A stretch of DNA of 64,000 bases. It comes from Bifidobacterium mellis. Lineage in GTDB: Bacteria; Actinomycetota; Actinomycetes; Actinomycetales; Bifidobacteriaceae. Position 1 is the first letter of the stretch, and each line of letters begins with the position of its first letter. This document shows, piece by piece, positions 10,376 to 20,135 of this stretch. The stretch lies in the NCBI RefSeq assembly GCF_000967265.1, contig NZ_KQ033885.1, positions 973,538 through 1,037,537 on the forward strand, in the 5' to 3' direction. Both the position numbers and the translations under genes were made by a program. The notes beneath the pieces are model-generated. The model saw nothing but the letters and a program-made list of their open reading frames with translations. It was not told where the DNA came from and ran no database searches.

Positions 10376-10410
10376 AAAGGCCGCAGGATCGTGATGATCC
10401 CACGGCCTTG
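10376..10410 (-). terminator. Rho-independent terminator of rplY
   Basis: On the minus strand an AAGGCCGTGGGATC arm pairs with GATCCTGCGGCCTT and runs into TTTTTGC, beginning 18 bases after the rplY stop. Confidence 0.9.
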
Positions 10411-10428
10411 CAGAGCGGATCTCCGCGT

Positions 10429-11052
10429 TCACTCGCTCTGGGCGTCGTCCTCCGGAGCAGCTTCCGCATCGGCCTGTTCGGTCTCCTCGGTGGGGGTCTC
10501 CAGGCTCTCCTCCTTGGGGATCTCGACGGAGACGATGGATTCCTCCATATCGTCGATGACCAGCTCGGAGCCCTCGGGCAGCTTGACATCCTTGGCCAGG
10601 ATCTTGTCGCCCTCGGACAGGCCCTCCACGCTGATGTCGATGCGATCGGGCAGGTTGGACACGTCAGCCCGGACCTGCAGGTTCTGGGTGTCGATCAGGG
10701 CCACGGCAGCGCCCTTGGTCTCGCCGCTGACGAAGACAGGCACCTCCACGGTGACCTTCTCGCCGGCGCGGACCTCATAGAAGTCGATGTGCTCCACCTG
10801 GCGCTTGACCGGGTTGCGCTGCACGTCCTTGACCACGGCGGTCTTGGTCTTCCCGCCGAAGCTGATGGAGAAGAGGGCGTTGGCGCGGCGCAGGGCCAGA
10901 GTGGTCTCGCGCATGGGCAGCTTGATGTAGTCGGGCTGGGCGCCGCCGGCGTAGATGGTGGCGGGAATCTGCTGGGCCACGCGCATGCGGCGTGCCGCCC
11001 CCTTGCCGAATTGGTCGCGGACTTCGCCCTCGAGCTTAATTGTGTTAGCCAT
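10429..11052 (-). CDS. rplY: 50S ribosomal protein L25/general stress protein Ctc
   Basis: Binds 5S rRNA in the large subunit. The long Ctc form has an N-terminal L25 domain (MANTIKLEGEVRDQFGKGAARRMR) and a C-terminal TL5-like beta domain, then a very acidic tail (EETEQADAEAAPEDD). 207 aa. I use ATG 11052, preceded by AAGGAAGGAAG; the frame stays open upstream to 11199 but without family similarity. It is divergent from the acyl-CoA ligase gene and closed by a strong terminator. Confidence 0.95.
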   Translation of the reverse strand: MANTIKLEGEVRDQFGKGAARRMRVAQQIPATIYAGGAQPDYIKLPMRETTLALRRANALFSISFGGKTKTAVVKDVQRNPVKRQVEHIDFYEVRAGEKVTVEVPVFVSGETKGAAVALIDTQNLQVRADVSNLPDRIDISVEGLSEGDKILAKDVKLPEGSELVIDDMEESIVSVEIPKEESLETPTEETEQADAEAAPEDDAQSE

Positions 11053-11211
11053 GTTGGCTTCCTTCCTTGAGTGGTTCCTCAAGACCGACCTGGGCCGGTC
11101 CTGGCGCATCGCCGCGTCGGATTCCGGACCGCCCAAAAGGAAAGGCCGCCGATGATCCAGCCGAGTCGATAACGGAGGCCGTGCGGTCTCCCTCGCCAAA
11201 GCAACGTGTCT

Positions 11212-11240
11212 ACTTTAGCACCCAGGCCGCCCTTCTCCAA
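11212..11240 (-). promoter_or_regulatory. Candidate rplY promoter
   Basis: On the minus strand TTGGAG (11240-11235) and TAAAGT (11217-11212) are spaced 17 bases apart, in the divergent region before rplY. The -35 box lies inside an inverted repeat (GCCGCCC...GGGCGGC, 11227-11251). Confidence 0.5.
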
Positions 11241-11287
11241 GTGGGCGGCTATTCTGGACATATCCCGCGATTATTGAAGGAGACAAC

Positions 11288-13309
11288 GTGTCGTTACTAG
11301 CATCGGTCAAATCTTTTGTGGCACACCAGGTGGGTCATGTGGAGGGACCGACTGGCGAGGAGAATGCGGATCCGTCACAGGCTGCTCCCAGGGCCGCCGA
11401 GGAGTCCCTGGCCCTGCCCAACACGCACTTCTGGTCGGCCGACTATGCCACCACCACGCGCATGGATCCAGCCTCCGGCCTGCTTTCGGCCACCACCGCC
11501 GGCATGGGACCGGTGCCAGACGACATGACCGTCTATGACATCTACGCCGACCGGGCCCGCCGCACACCCGACCAGCCGGTGCTGCACTTTGTGGAGAACG
11601 GCAGCTGGACCTACCGGACCGGCCGGGAGATCCTGCACGACATCAGGACCACCGCCAAGGGCTTCCTGCACTACGGGCTGAAGAAGGGCGATGCAGTGGC
11701 CTTCATGTGCAGGACCAGTTACGAGTGGGACATCGTGGACGCCGCCGTCCTGTCCATCGGCGGGGTCATCGCCACCATCTACGACACCGATTCGGCCGAG
11801 CAGATCCGATTCATCGTCAACAACTCCGATGCCAGGCTGCTGGTGGTGCAGACCGCCGAGATGCGGGCCAAGGCCGAGGGGGCCGACAAGGAGTGCCCCA
11901 CCCTGGAGCGGATCGCCTGCCTGGAGTCCGGGGCCCTGCAGGAATTGCAGGCCTACGGCGAGTCTGTCAGCGACGCCGAGCTTGACGAGCGGATCAACTC
12001 CATCCACAAGACCGACCTCTGCTCCATCGTCTACACCTCCGGTTCCACAGCAGCGCCCAAGGGCGTGGAGATGACCCATGAGCATTATTGCCAGCTGGCC
12101 AGGAACCTGAACGCCTTTATCCCCAATCTGACCCACGACCCGGATGGATCCATCCTGCTCTTCCTGCCCCAGGCACACACCTTCGCCCGGGCCATCAGCT
12201 ATGGGGTCGTCTACGGGACCATGCACGTGTACATCTCCACCGGACTGGCCACCCTGCTGTCCGACCTGCAGGAGTCCAAGCCCACGGTCATCATCGGCGT
12301 GCCCAGGGTCTTTGAGAAGGTCTACAACGCCGCCTCCCAGAAGGCCGGGCACGGCATCAAGGGCAGAATCTTCAACAGAGCGGCCCGAGCTGCACGCACC
12401 TATATGGAAGACATATCCCGCCAGGGCTGGCCGACCAAGCGCAGCGCCCTGCGGCGTGCCCTCTACGACCCTCTGGTCTATTCTTCCCTACGCCAGGTCC
12501 TGGGCGGACGGGCCAAGTGGATCGTCTCCGGCGGCGCTCCCCTGGACCCGGAGCTGCTGGGCTTCTTCCGCGGCGCCAATGTGCCGGTCTACGAGGGCTA
12601 CGGCCTGACCGAGACCACCGCACCCTGCGCCTTCAACCCCCTGGGCACCCCCTACCACAGGGGCTCGGTGGGCATCCCCTTCCCGGGATTCACCATCCGC
12701 ATCGCCTCGGACGGTGAGGTGCAGATCAAGGGCGTCTGCGTTTTCCACCGCTACCACAAGAACGAGGAGGCCACCCGTGATTCCTTCACCGAGGACGGCT
12801 GGTACGCCACAGGTGACCTGGGGCGGCTCTCCCGTGACGGGTTCCTCTTCCTGACCGGGCGCAAGAAGGACCTGATCATCACGGCCGGCGGCAAGAACGT
12901 CTCCCCCAGGCCCATAGAGGAGGTCATCGAGCGTTCCGAGATCGTCTCCCAGGCCCTGGTTCTGGGAGACAAGCGGCCCTTCATCTCGGCCCTGGTCACC
13001 TTGAACGAAACAGCCCTACGACCCTGGCTGGCCTCCAAGGGACTGGATCGGAACATGTCCCTGCAGGAGGCTGCGCAGAACGCCGTGGTCCGGGCCGAGG
13101 TCCAGGAGTATGTGGACCGGGCCAATGAGGGCGTCTCCCGGGCCGAATCGGTACGCAAGTTCATCATCCTGCCCGAGGAGTTCACCCAGGACAACGGGCT
13201 GATGACACCATCCATGAAGGTGATCCGGCCCAAGGTCATCGAGCGCTACGCCGACCTGCTGAACACCCGGATGTACACAGCAAAGCGCACCCCGGCACCC
13301 CGCCGCTGA
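11288..13309 (+). CDS. Long-chain fatty acid-CoA ligase (AMP-dependent synthetase)
   Basis: Activates fatty acids to acyl-CoA through an acyl-adenylate. It contains the ANL-superfamily P loop YTSGSTAAPKGVEMTH (about residue 250), the adenine motif EGYGLTETTAPC, the hinge TGDLGRLSRDGFLFLTGRKKDLIITAGGKN, and a C-terminal lysine region. At 673 aa it matches the FadD15/FACL group of actinobacteria. GTG start with AAGGAG seven bases upstream. It is monocistronic and convergent with era, with only six bases between the stops. Confidence 0.93.
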   Translation: MSLLASVKSFVAHQVGHVEGPTGEENADPSQAAPRAAEESLALPNTHFWSADYATTTRMDPASGLLSATTAGMGPVPDDMTVYDIYADRARRTPDQPVLHFVENGSWTYRTGREILHDIRTTAKGFLHYGLKKGDAVAFMCRTSYEWDIVDAAVLSIGGVIATIYDTDSAEQIRFIVNNSDARLLVVQTAEMRAKAEGADKECPTLERIACLESGALQELQAYGESVSDAELDERINSIHKTDLCSIVYTSGSTAAPKGVEMTHEHYCQLARNLNAFIPNLTHDPDGSILLFLPQAHTFARAISYGVVYGTMHVYISTGLATLLSDLQESKPTVIIGVPRVFEKVYNAASQKAGHGIKGRIFNRAARAARTYMEDISRQGWPTKRSALRRALYDPLVYSSLRQVLGGRAKWIVSGGAPLDPELLGFFRGANVPVYEGYGLTETTAPCAFNPLGTPYHRGSVGIPFPGFTIRIASDGEVQIKGVCVFHRYHKNEEATRDSFTEDGWYATGDLGRLSRDGFLFLTGRKKDLIITAGGKNVSPRPIEEVIERSEIVSQALVLGDKRPFISALVTLNETALRPWLASKGLDRNMSLQEAAQNAVVRAEVQEYVDRANEGVSRAESVRKFIILPEEFTQDNGLMTPSMKVIRPKVIERYADLLNTRMYTAKRTPAPRR

Positions 13310-13315
13310 GCACGA

Positions 13316-14269
13316 TCAGAACCCCAGGCGCTCCAGCTGCTTGGGGTCGGTCTGCCAGTTGTGGGCCACCTTGACGTGCAGATCCAACCGGACCTTGCGT
13401 CCCATGGTCCGGTTGATTGCGGTACGCAGTTTCTTCTTCACCCGCACCAGGTGCTCGGCCCCCCGCCCGATGACGATGGGCTTCTGGGAGTCGCGCTCTA
13501 CATAAATGCCTATATGTACAGTGTCGCGCCCGCCATCCGGATCCGGCTCGATGGACTCCACGCGGACGGCCAGGGAGTGGGGCAGCTCGTCGTCGAGCTC
13601 CTCCAGGTAGGCTCCACGGACCAGCTCGGCGATCATGTCCTCGGGACGCTCCTCGGTCAGCTGGTCGTCAGGGTAGAGTTGAGGGCCCTCGGGCATGGCA
13701 TCCATCAGCACCTGGGCCACCTCGTCCACGTTGTCGGCCTCCAGGGCGCTGACCGGAACGATCTGGGAGAAGTCGGCGAAGGCGCCGATCTCCAGGAGCT
13801 TGTCCACCAGTTGACCTTTGCTCAGCTGGTCAATCTTGGTCACTACAGCAATCAGGGGCTTTCGCCAGATCCACTTGCCGTCCTTGTCCTTGCGGGCGAA
13901 GTCGGACCGCAACCGGCTCAGAATGCGACGGTCGCCAGGGCCTATGGCCTGGTCGGCCGGCAACAAAAAGGCAATGGCATCCACATCCGACAGGGAGGCC
14001 TCCACCACGTCGTTGAGCCGCTGGCCCAACAGGGTGCGCGGACGGTGGATGCCCGGGGTGTCGACCAGGACCACCTGGGCCTCGGGACGGGTCATGATAC
14101 CCCGGATGGCCTTGCGGGTGGTCTCCGGCCTTGAGGAAGCTATGGCGATGGGTCTGCCCACTAGGGCGTTCATGAGCGTGGACTTGCCCACATTGGGTCG
14201 GCCCACCACCGCCACGAAGCCCGATCGGTGGACCGGCGCCTTGGCATCGCTGTGTTCTTCCTTGGTCAT
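13316..14269 (-). CDS. era: GTPase Era
   Basis: Ribosome-assembly GTPase that binds the 3' end of 16S rRNA. The G domain shows GRPNVGKSTLMNAL (P loop), DTPGIHRPRTLLG (G3) and TKID (G4), followed by a KH domain with VIGRGAEHLVRVKKKLR near the C-terminus. 317 aa. The ATG overlaps the upstream corC-like stop (ATGA), and CAGGAG precedes it. It is last in a phoH-ybeY-corC-era block, a conserved bacterial order linking RNA processing and ribosome maturation. Confidence 0.97.
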   Translation of the reverse strand: MTKEEHSDAKAPVHRSGFVAVVGRPNVGKSTLMNALVGRPIAIASSRPETTRKAIRGIMTRPEAQVVLVDTPGIHRPRTLLGQRLNDVVEASLSDVDAIAFLLPADQAIGPGDRRILSRLRSDFARKDKDGKWIWRKPLIAVVTKIDQLSKGQLVDKLLEIGAFADFSQIVPVSALEADNVDEVAQVLMDAMPEGPQLYPDDQLTEERPEDMIAELVRGAYLEELDDELPHSLAVRVESIEPDPDGGRDTVHIGIYVERDSQKPIVIGRGAEHLVRVKKKLRTAINRTMGRKVRLDLHVKVAHNWQTDPKQLERLGF

Positions 14270-15678
14270 GAATTCTCCTGACTGTCCTGCTCGGGTTGAT
14301 CCCCGTTGGTCTGTTGGTCTTCTTGCTCCACGCCGTCCTCAAGGGCGATGCTGGATCCGTTGGCTGGCTCGACCACGATGGTGGCGATCTTCTTTCGACG
14401 GCCGACCGCTTCGCCCGCAGTCAGCCTGATTCCCCGGGTCACCGCCGATGAACCGGAAACGGGCACGGAACCCAGCAGCTTGGTCAACAGGCCATAGACC
14501 GTATCCACGTCGTCCTCGTCGATGGTGATCTCATAGAGCTCCTCCAGGTCGGCGATGGGCGTGCGGACCGGCAGCTGCCAGGTGTGTGGTCCGATCTGCT
14601 TGGGCTCATCGTGCTGGACCCGGTCGTGCTCGTCCTCCAGCTCGCCCACGATCTGCTCGATGGCATCCTCGATGGTGACCAGGCCGGCGATGCCCCCGTA
14701 CTCGTCCACGACCACGGCCAGGTGGTGGCGGGAGCGCTGCATGTAGTGGAAGAGGTCGTCCACCGGCTTGGACTCAGGCACCAGTACGGGACTACGGATG
14801 ATGGAGGCGACCGATCTGTCGCCCTTGCGGTTGAAGGCCAGGGCGCGGACCACATCCTTCAAGTAGACGATGCCGACAAGGTCATCCACGTCGTCCCCAA
14901 TGGCGGGAATGCGGGAGAATCCCGACCGGGAGAAAAGCTTCAGAGCCGAATCCAGACTGGCGTCCTTTGAGATGCAGATCATGTCGGTGCGAGGGACCAT
15001 AATCTCGCGGGTCAGCGTGGTCGACAGGGTCAGCACGTTCTTCAGCATCTCGGAGATCTCCGGATCGAAGGCGCCGGCCTCCACCAGCTGGTCGACCATG
15101 GCACGACCCTGCTCGATCTGGATCTTCTCCAGCTCCTCGTCGTCGGAAAGGTCACCACGATGGTTTTTGCGGGAACGGGCTTCAGCCTGCCGCCGACGCT
15201 TGAAAGGCGTCATGAAAACGGCCAGCCCGACCAGACGCACATGCTTGAGCAGTGCTTCCATGGGCTGGCGGGACCGGCCACGAGGACCCAGGGTGACGGA
15301 GAGGGCGGCCACCAGGATGGCCATGACCACTCCGCACAGTAGCTGCTCCCAGAGGGGCAAACCGCCAAGAGCAGCCATGCAGGCCACCAGGACGCCGACC
15401 ATGATGTCGCAGATGATGCGGAAAAAGGCACAGGCGCTTCCCGTCACCTGCCGCTGCGAGATCAGGCTCTGGGCCCGATGAATGCGGTCAATCCGCTTCA
15501 TCCTGGAGAACTGGCTGAGTTCCTGGTCGGTCTGCAGTCCCAAAATCAAATTGTTGAGACTGGATCGGGTCACCCGATTGAGCGCCCCCTGGGCCTCTGC
15601 CAACGCCAGGGAGAGCACGACCAGGGCGATGACGGCCAAAGCCATGACCACCAGGGCGGCGATGGTCCGCTCACTCAT
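14266..15678 (-). CDS. Hemolysin family (CorC/CNNM-type) CBS-domain membrane protein
   Basis: The N-terminus is a DUF21/CNNM membrane domain (several hydrophobic segments in residues 1-140). A CBS pair follows ([22 protein letters not shown] and later [28 protein letters not shown]), then a C-terminal CorC_HlyC domain and an acidic Gln-rich tail. Members are linked to Mg/Co efflux, although direct hemolysin activity is not expected. I start at ATG 15678, which overlaps the ybeY stop; the longer frame from 15768 lies inside ybeY. 470 aa. Confidence 0.9.
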   Translation of the reverse strand: MSERTIAALVVMALAVIALVVLSLALAEAQGALNRVTRSSLNNLILGLQTDQELSQFSRMKRIDRIHRAQSLISQRQVTGSACAFFRIICDIMVGVLVACMAALGGLPLWEQLLCGVVMAILVAALSVTLGPRGRSRQPMEALLKHVRLVGLAVFMTPFKRRRQAEARSRKNHRGDLSDDEELEKIQIEQGRAMVDQLVEAGAFDPEISEMLKNVLTLSTTLTREIMVPRTDMICISKDASLDSALKLFSRSGFSRIPAIGDDVDDLVGIVYLKDVVRALAFNRKGDRSVASIIRSPVLVPESKPVDDLFHYMQRSRHHLAVVVDEYGGIAGLVTIEDAIEQIVGELEDEHDRVQHDEPKQIGPHTWQLPVRTPIADLEELYEITIDEDDVDTVYGLLTKLLGSVPVSGSSAVTRGIRLTAGEAVGRRKKIATIVVEPANGSSIALEDGVEQEDQQTNGDQPEQDSQENS

Positions 15679-16225
15679 GGGACTCGCCTCTCCGGTGGGC
15701 ATCACGACCGTACCGCTCGTAGATTGCCAGAGCATTGGTGGCCCCGGCCGGCAGCGCGGCATCCGCAATGGGCCCCTGGCGCAGGGCCAGGAAGGTCAGC
15801 AGGAGTTGACGCTGCAGACCGAACATCTGCGCCTCCTGCTCCCTGCTTGCGTGGTCGTATCCCAGCAGATGCAGGGTGCCATGGATGGCCAGCAACAGCA
15901 TCTCCTCCATGGTGGAATGGCCGGCTGCCAGGGCCTGCTGGGCCGCCACCCAGGGGCAGATGACAATGTCGCCCAGGATGCCCTCCTGCCGATGGTTCTC
16001 ATCGCCGGGGCGCAACTCATCCATAGGGAAGCTCATGACATCGGTCGGACCGGCCAGGTTCATCCAGCGCTCGTGCAGCACCGCCATGGGCTCGGGATCG
16101 TTGAAGATGATGGTCATGTCGGACTGGGTGCTCACCCGCATCTGGTCCAGCACCCATACCCCCAGGTCGGAGAAGGTCTTGGCGTCGATCAGCCACTGGG
16201 TCTCGTTGGTCACCTCTACGCTCAT
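15671..16225 (-). CDS. ybeY: Endoribonuclease/rRNA maturation factor YbeY
   Basis: Zinc-dependent RNase involved in 16S rRNA 3' maturation and 70S quality control. The hallmark [11 protein letters not shown] (HX3HX5H) is visible around residue 115-125, preceded by [10 protein letters not shown]. 184 aa from ATG 16225, which overlaps the phoH stop as ATGA. It lies between phoH and corC as in many bacteria. Confidence 0.96.
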   Translation of the reverse strand: MSVEVTNETQWLIDAKTFSDLGVWVLDQMRVSTQSDMTIIFNDPEPMAVLHERWMNLAGPTDVMSFPMDELRPGDENHRQEGILGDIVICPWVAAQQALAAGHSTMEEMLLLAIHGTLHLLGYDHASREQEAQMFGLQRQLLLTFLALRQGPIADAALPAGATNALAIYERYGRDAHRRGESHE

Positions 16226-17406
16226 GCCTGCTCCCATCCCCGGCTGCGGGCCTGATCGGCGCGGTCGTAGGCCCGGACAATCTGCCCGACCAACCGATTG
16301 CGCACCACGTCAGCCGCCTGCAGGTGCACGAAGGCGATATCGTCGATGCCGTGCAGAACCTGTTCGATGGTGGCCAGACCGGATGCGGGTCCGCCCAGAT
16401 CCACCTGGGTGACGTCGCCGGTGATGACCATTTTGGTGTTGAAACCCAGACGGGTCAGGAACATCTTCATCTGCCTGCGGGTGGTGTTCTGCGCCTCATC
16501 CAGGATGACGAAGGCATCGTTCAGGGTTCGCCCGCGCATGTAGGCCAGTGGGGCCACCTCAATGGTTTCGTCGGCCAGAAGGCGGTGGAGCCGCGTGGTG
16601 CCCAGCATGTCAGCCAGGGCATCGTAGAGGGGCCTCAGGTAGGGGTCGACCTTCTCATTGAGGGTGCCGGGCAGGAAGCCCAGGCTCTCCCCCGCCTCAA
16701 CGGCAGGCCTGGTCAGAATGATGCGCCCGATGCGCCCGGCCCGGAATTCCTGAACGGCCTTGGCCACCGCCAGATAGGTCTTGCCGGTGCCGGCCGGACC
16801 GATGCCGAAGGTGATGGTATGCGTTTCAATGGCGGCCACGTAGGCGGACTGGCCGGCGGTCTTGGGCCTGATCGGACCCTTGGACGCCTGGGTCAGGGGA
16901 CGGCGACGAACTACAGCAGGGGCTGCCTGACCCGACTGGTCGGCGTCTTCCAGGGCGTTGGCCCTCGCCTGTTCTGCAATGGCTGTCCCCCGATAATTGC
17001 GGTCTACGGAAGTACTGTCTGTCGTATTGGGATCCTCGGATTTTCGACCTACGGAGGTTTGGTCTGCCTTATCGCTGTCTGTAATTTTCTGCTCATCCGG
17101 ATGGGAGTAATCGTCTGCCTCGGCGGTCCCCATGCGGCGATGGTCCAGTATCCGCCCCACCTGATCGGCATCCAGGGGAACCTGATCCGCGGTCTGCATG
17201 AGTTCATTCAGTAGATCCCGGATCTGGGCCGCTTGAACGTCGCCCTGCCGGTCCTGGGCCCGCAGCATGATCCGGTTGCCGCGAACCAGGATTGACACAG
17301 CCGGGAAGGCGCGGTCAATCCTGTCGATGACTGCATCCTCCGGCCCCAGCACCTGAACCGGGTCGATCCCCTCCGGAATCTCCAGGGTTCGCGTAGTTAC
17401 CGCCAC
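16222..17406 (-). CDS. PhoH-like ATPase with a low-complexity insert
   Basis: P-loop ATPase of the PhoH family, associated with RNA metabolism and always near ybeY. Walker A is [16 protein letters not shown] and Walker B is [10 protein letters not shown]. At 394 aa it exceeds the usual ~320-350. The extra length is a polar stretch at about residues 118-165 rich in Asp, Ser and Thr, with a repeated (T)SV(G/D)R element, encoded by noticeably lower-GC DNA (about 16970-17110). GTG start with GGAAGG upstream. Confidence 0.92.
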   Translation of the reverse strand: MAVTTRTLEIPEGIDPVQVLGPEDAVIDRIDRAFPAVSILVRGNRIMLRAQDRQGDVQAAQIRDLLNELMQTADQVPLDADQVGRILDHRRMGTAEADDYSHPDEQKITDSDKADQTSVGRKSEDPNTTDSTSVDRNYRGTAIAEQARANALEDADQSGQAAPAVVRRRPLTQASKGPIRPKTAGQSAYVAAIETHTITFGIGPAGTGKTYLAVAKAVQEFRAGRIGRIILTRPAVEAGESLGFLPGTLNEKVDPYLRPLYDALADMLGTTRLHRLLADETIEVAPLAYMRGRTLNDAFVILDEAQNTTRRQMKMFLTRLGFNTKMVITGDVTQVDLGGPASGLATIEQVLHGIDDIAFVHLQAADVVRNRLVGQIVRAYDRADQARSRGWEQA

Positions 17407-17446
17407 GGATTACCTTCCTGCACGAAGACGATGGTGAACATAGGCC

Positions 17447-17794
17447 TCACTCGGGCAGCACCTGTCCGGTCAGGACATGGGCGTGGACGTGGAAGACCGA
17501 TTGGCCGGCGTCCTCCCCCGTGTTGAAGATCAGCCGATAGGCTCCGTGGAAGTCCTTGTCGGCGATCTGCTGCGCCACCTGGACGATGTGGGCCAGGGTA
17601 TCGGGATCGGCCTTGGCCAATTCGGCCACTGACCCATAGTGGTGGCGCGGGACGATCAGGACATGGACGGTGGCCTTGGGGTTGGCATCCTTGAAAGCGT
17701 AGACGGTCTCATCCTCATAGACCTTTTCGCTGGGGACATCCCCTGCCACGATTCTGCAGAAAATGCAGTCCTCTTGTCGATCGTCATCGCTCAT
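17447..17794 (-). CDS. HIT family hydrolase (HinT-like)
   Basis: Histidine-triad nucleotide-binding protein. It has the N-terminal CIFCRIVAG zinc-type motif and the catalytic HVHAHVL triad near the C-terminus. 115 aa. The start is ATG 17794, because TAAGGAG lies five bases upstream; the GTG two codons earlier would have no room for a ribosome binding site. HinT homologues hydrolyse phosphoramidates such as AMP-lysine. It follows rsmE on the same strand, 89 bases downstream. Confidence 0.94.
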   Translation of the reverse strand: MSDDDRQEDCIFCRIVAGDVPSEKVYEDETVYAFKDANPKATVHVLIVPRHHYGSVAELAKADPDTLAHIVQVAQQIADKDFHGAYRLIFNTGEDAGQSVFHVHAHVLTGQVLPE

Positions 17795-17883
17795 GACCAC
17801 TCCTTACCGTTTGCCGACATGGCTGTTTTTGGCGTTTTCGCTGTTTTCCATCTTATTGTCGAGGTCGTATATTGCGCGCGACT

Positions 17884-18684
17884 TCATGCGCTGGGCTCAG
17901 GGGCTTCGCAGTGCCAACGACCCAGCATGTCCGCCAGCAGGGTCAAGGCCACAGGTCCGGCCAAAGCGGCACGGAGGATGTTGCCCCCCAGCCGGACCGG
18001 TAGGGCCCCCTGCCTCATCATGCCCTGAATCTCCTGATCGGCAATGCCTCCTTCGGGGCCCACAACTATGGCGACCGACGAGCCCGATGGCAGCTTATGT
18101 ACGCGTTTGCGGACCGCATCCCACCCAAGGTCGGCATCCTGGTGCAGTACCAGGACCAGACTTCCCTGATCGGTCGCCTTCCGGCACCAGGAGGCCAGGC
18201 CATGGCTGTCCACCTTGTCCAGCAGTCGAGGGCGGTAGGCCCTCCGGCTCTGTTCGGTGGCAGCGTCCAAGGCGGCTTTCCAGTGCCGGTCGTTGCGGCC
18301 GGGCCGCCATTTGGCTATGGACCGGTCAGCCTGCCAGGGCATGATCTGATCTACTCCGATCTGGGTGGCCATATCAATGGCCTGCTCGTCCCTGCCGCCC
18401 TTGGCCAGGGCCTGAACAAGAATCAGTTCCTTCTCGGGAGGTGCCTGCCGCCCAACGGCGGTGACCTCCACCAGGCCGGTCGATGCATCCCTGACCAGGG
18501 CGCTGATGCGCAGTCCGTCCCCGTCCGATAGATCCAGCTGGTCCCCGCTCTTCAGCCTCATGGAGCCCAGGGCATGGCGGCGGATGTGCTCGGGCAGGGT
18601 CAGGCGCCAGCCGGTATGGAGCTCATCGCTGGCCAATGGGGAATCATCATGGTCGGGATCCAGCAGGAAGAGGGGTGCGGTCAT
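17884..18684 (-). CDS. rsmE: 16S rRNA (uracil(1498)-N(3))-methyltransferase
   Basis: SPOUT-class enzyme methylating U1498 of 16S rRNA using SAM. It has an N-terminal PUA-like domain (LRISALVRD region), then the knotted domain with VGPEGGIADQEIQGM and LGGNILRAALAGPVALTLLADML. 266 aa, slightly longer than the usual ~245. ATG start. Its downstream partner is the HIT gene. Confidence 0.94.
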   Translation of the reverse strand: MTAPLFLLDPDHDDSPLASDELHTGWRLTLPEHIRRHALGSMRLKSGDQLDLSDGDGLRISALVRDASTGLVEVTAVGRQAPPEKELILVQALAKGGRDEQAIDMATQIGVDQIMPWQADRSIAKWRPGRNDRHWKAALDAATEQSRRAYRPRLLDKVDSHGLASWCRKATDQGSLVLVLHQDADLGWDAVRKRVHKLPSGSSVAIVVGPEGGIADQEIQGMMRQGALPVRLGGNILRAALAGPVALTLLADMLGRWHCEAPEPSA

Positions 18685-18802
18685 GGTGTCAGGCTACAGC
18701 CCGCCGCCGAAAAGCACTCACTGTGACGACACGCTCCCCCGATCGCCCAGTGCACGATGTCGCCTGAGATGCTATGATTATCTCCGTTGCGATTACGCAC
18801 CT

Positions 18803-18891
18803 GTCCGGGTGGCGGAATGGTAGACGCGCTAGCTTGAGGTGCTAGTGCCTATATTTATACAGGCGTACGGGTTCAACTCCCGTTCCGGACA
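18803..18891 (+). tRNA. tRNA-Leu (anticodon GAG)
   Basis: A class II tRNA of 89 bases. Acceptor arms GTCCGGG/TCCGGAC pair over 7 bp with one G-U. The anticodon stem CTAGC/GCTAG frames loop TTGAGGT, giving anticodon GAG. A long variable arm (TGCCTATATTTATACAGGCG) and T-arm ACGGG-TTCAACT-CCCGT follow. The discriminator is A and CCA is not encoded. A TATGAT hexamer at 18773-18778 could be its -10 box. Confidence 0.96.
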
Positions 18892-19138
18892 CTCGATTCC
18901 ACGTCGTTGGGGACTACCGCGGTTCGTATCCTTTCCAATTTGCATATTTACCGAGGATCAGTGTCACATATAGAATTCGCAAATCCATGTATGGCCGGAA
19001 TCGTGGCTTTGATTCATGCAGCTGATCAATACGGCCCTTTTTGACTTATCGCCTGACTTCTTCACTGAAATGACCACGGCCTGGTTTTCGGTCGCGCCGC
19101 CTATGCTGTTGTCAGAACGAGAAGGAGGTATGGCAGGC

Positions 19139-20005
19139 GTGCTCAAGGTGAGAATCGACTCCATCGAGGATGACAGAATCGAGGCCTACACCAGGCTAAC
19201 CGAGCCGCAGCTGCGCAATCGTCTGGAACCAGCCAAGGGTCTGTTCATCGCCGAGTCCCCCAAGGTCATCGCCCGTGCCCTGGATGCCGGGGTTGAGCCC
19301 ATTTCCTTCCTGGTGGAAGAGCCCTGGCTTGAGGGAATGCGCTCCATGTTCGACCAGGTGGACGCAGCCTTCGGACCCAATGTTCCCGTCTACGTGGCCA
19401 GCCCTGCACAGCTCAAGACCATCACCGGGTACCGGCTGCATCGGGGCGCGCTTGCCGCCATGCGACGCTGGCCCCTGCCAACCGTGGAGCAGATCTGCCA
19501 CTCGGCAAAGCGTGTGGCCGTCATGGAGAACATCGTTGATCACACCAACATCGGCGCCCTGATGCGTTCTGCGGCAGCCCTGCAGGTGGATGCGGTCCTG
19601 GTCACCCCCTCCTGCTCGGATCCCCTCTACCGCAGGGCCGCACGGGTCTCCATGGGTACGGTCTTTCAGGTTCCCTGGACCAGGATTGGCGGCGATGACG
19701 TCCACGCCTGGCCCGACCAAGGCATGAAGCAGCTGCATGATCTGGGTTTCACCACGGCGGCCATGGCCCTGAACCGTGATGCCATCAGCCTGGATGAACT
19801 GGCTGAACGCCTAGGACCAGGGACGGACCGGATCGATCGTCTGGCCCTGATATTCGGTACCGAAGGCGACGGGCTAAGCCACAGGACCATCGCCCGGGCG
19901 GACCTGACCGTGCGCATCCCCATGAGCCACGAGGTGGACAGCCTGAATGTGGCTGCCTCAAGTGCAGTGGCCTTCTACGCGACCAGACCCGAACACGCTA
20001 GCTGA
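19139..20005 (+). CDS. TrmH/SpoU family RNA methyltransferase
   Basis: SPOUT 2'-O-ribose methyltransferase acting on rRNA or tRNA; the exact target cannot be assigned. The N-terminal substrate-binding domain contains GLFIAESPKVIARAL. Catalytic motifs are ENIVDHTNIGALMRSAAAL (motif 1), IFGTEGDGL (motif 2) and IPMSHEVDSLNVAASSAVAFY (motif 3). I favour GTG 19139, ten bases after GGAGG; the ATG at 19130 is only one base from that ribosome binding site. 288 aa. It is convergent with the uracil permease gene. Confidence 0.91.
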   Translation: MLKVRIDSIEDDRIEAYTRLTEPQLRNRLEPAKGLFIAESPKVIARALDAGVEPISFLVEEPWLEGMRSMFDQVDAAFGPNVPVYVASPAQLKTITGYRLHRGALAAMRRWPLPTVEQICHSAKRVAVMENIVDHTNIGALMRSAAALQVDAVLVTPSCSDPLYRRAARVSMGTVFQVPWTRIGGDDVHAWPDQGMKQLHDLGFTTAAMALNRDAISLDELAERLGPGTDRIDRLALIFGTEGDGLSHRTIARADLTVRIPMSHEVDSLNVAASSAVAFYATRPEHAS

Positions 20006-20016
20006 TCCCAGCCAGC

Positions 20017-20056
20017 TGACTGAGCCAGCCAACCGACCGAGCCAGCCAACCGACTG
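20017..20056 (+). repeat. Short tandem repeat between convergent genes
   Basis: Two and a half copies of a 17-base unit (core GAGCCAGCCAACCGAC), followed at 20062-20077 by a small hairpin TTTGCT-GCGT-AGCAAA. It may be a weak bidirectional terminator region, or just slippage. Confidence 0.5.
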
Positions 20057-20135
20057 GGCCCTTTGCTGCGTAGCAAATTCCTGCCGCCCTGAGTCTTTTC
20101 ACTGCCTGGCTCAATACCGGGTGAACCTGACGCAA

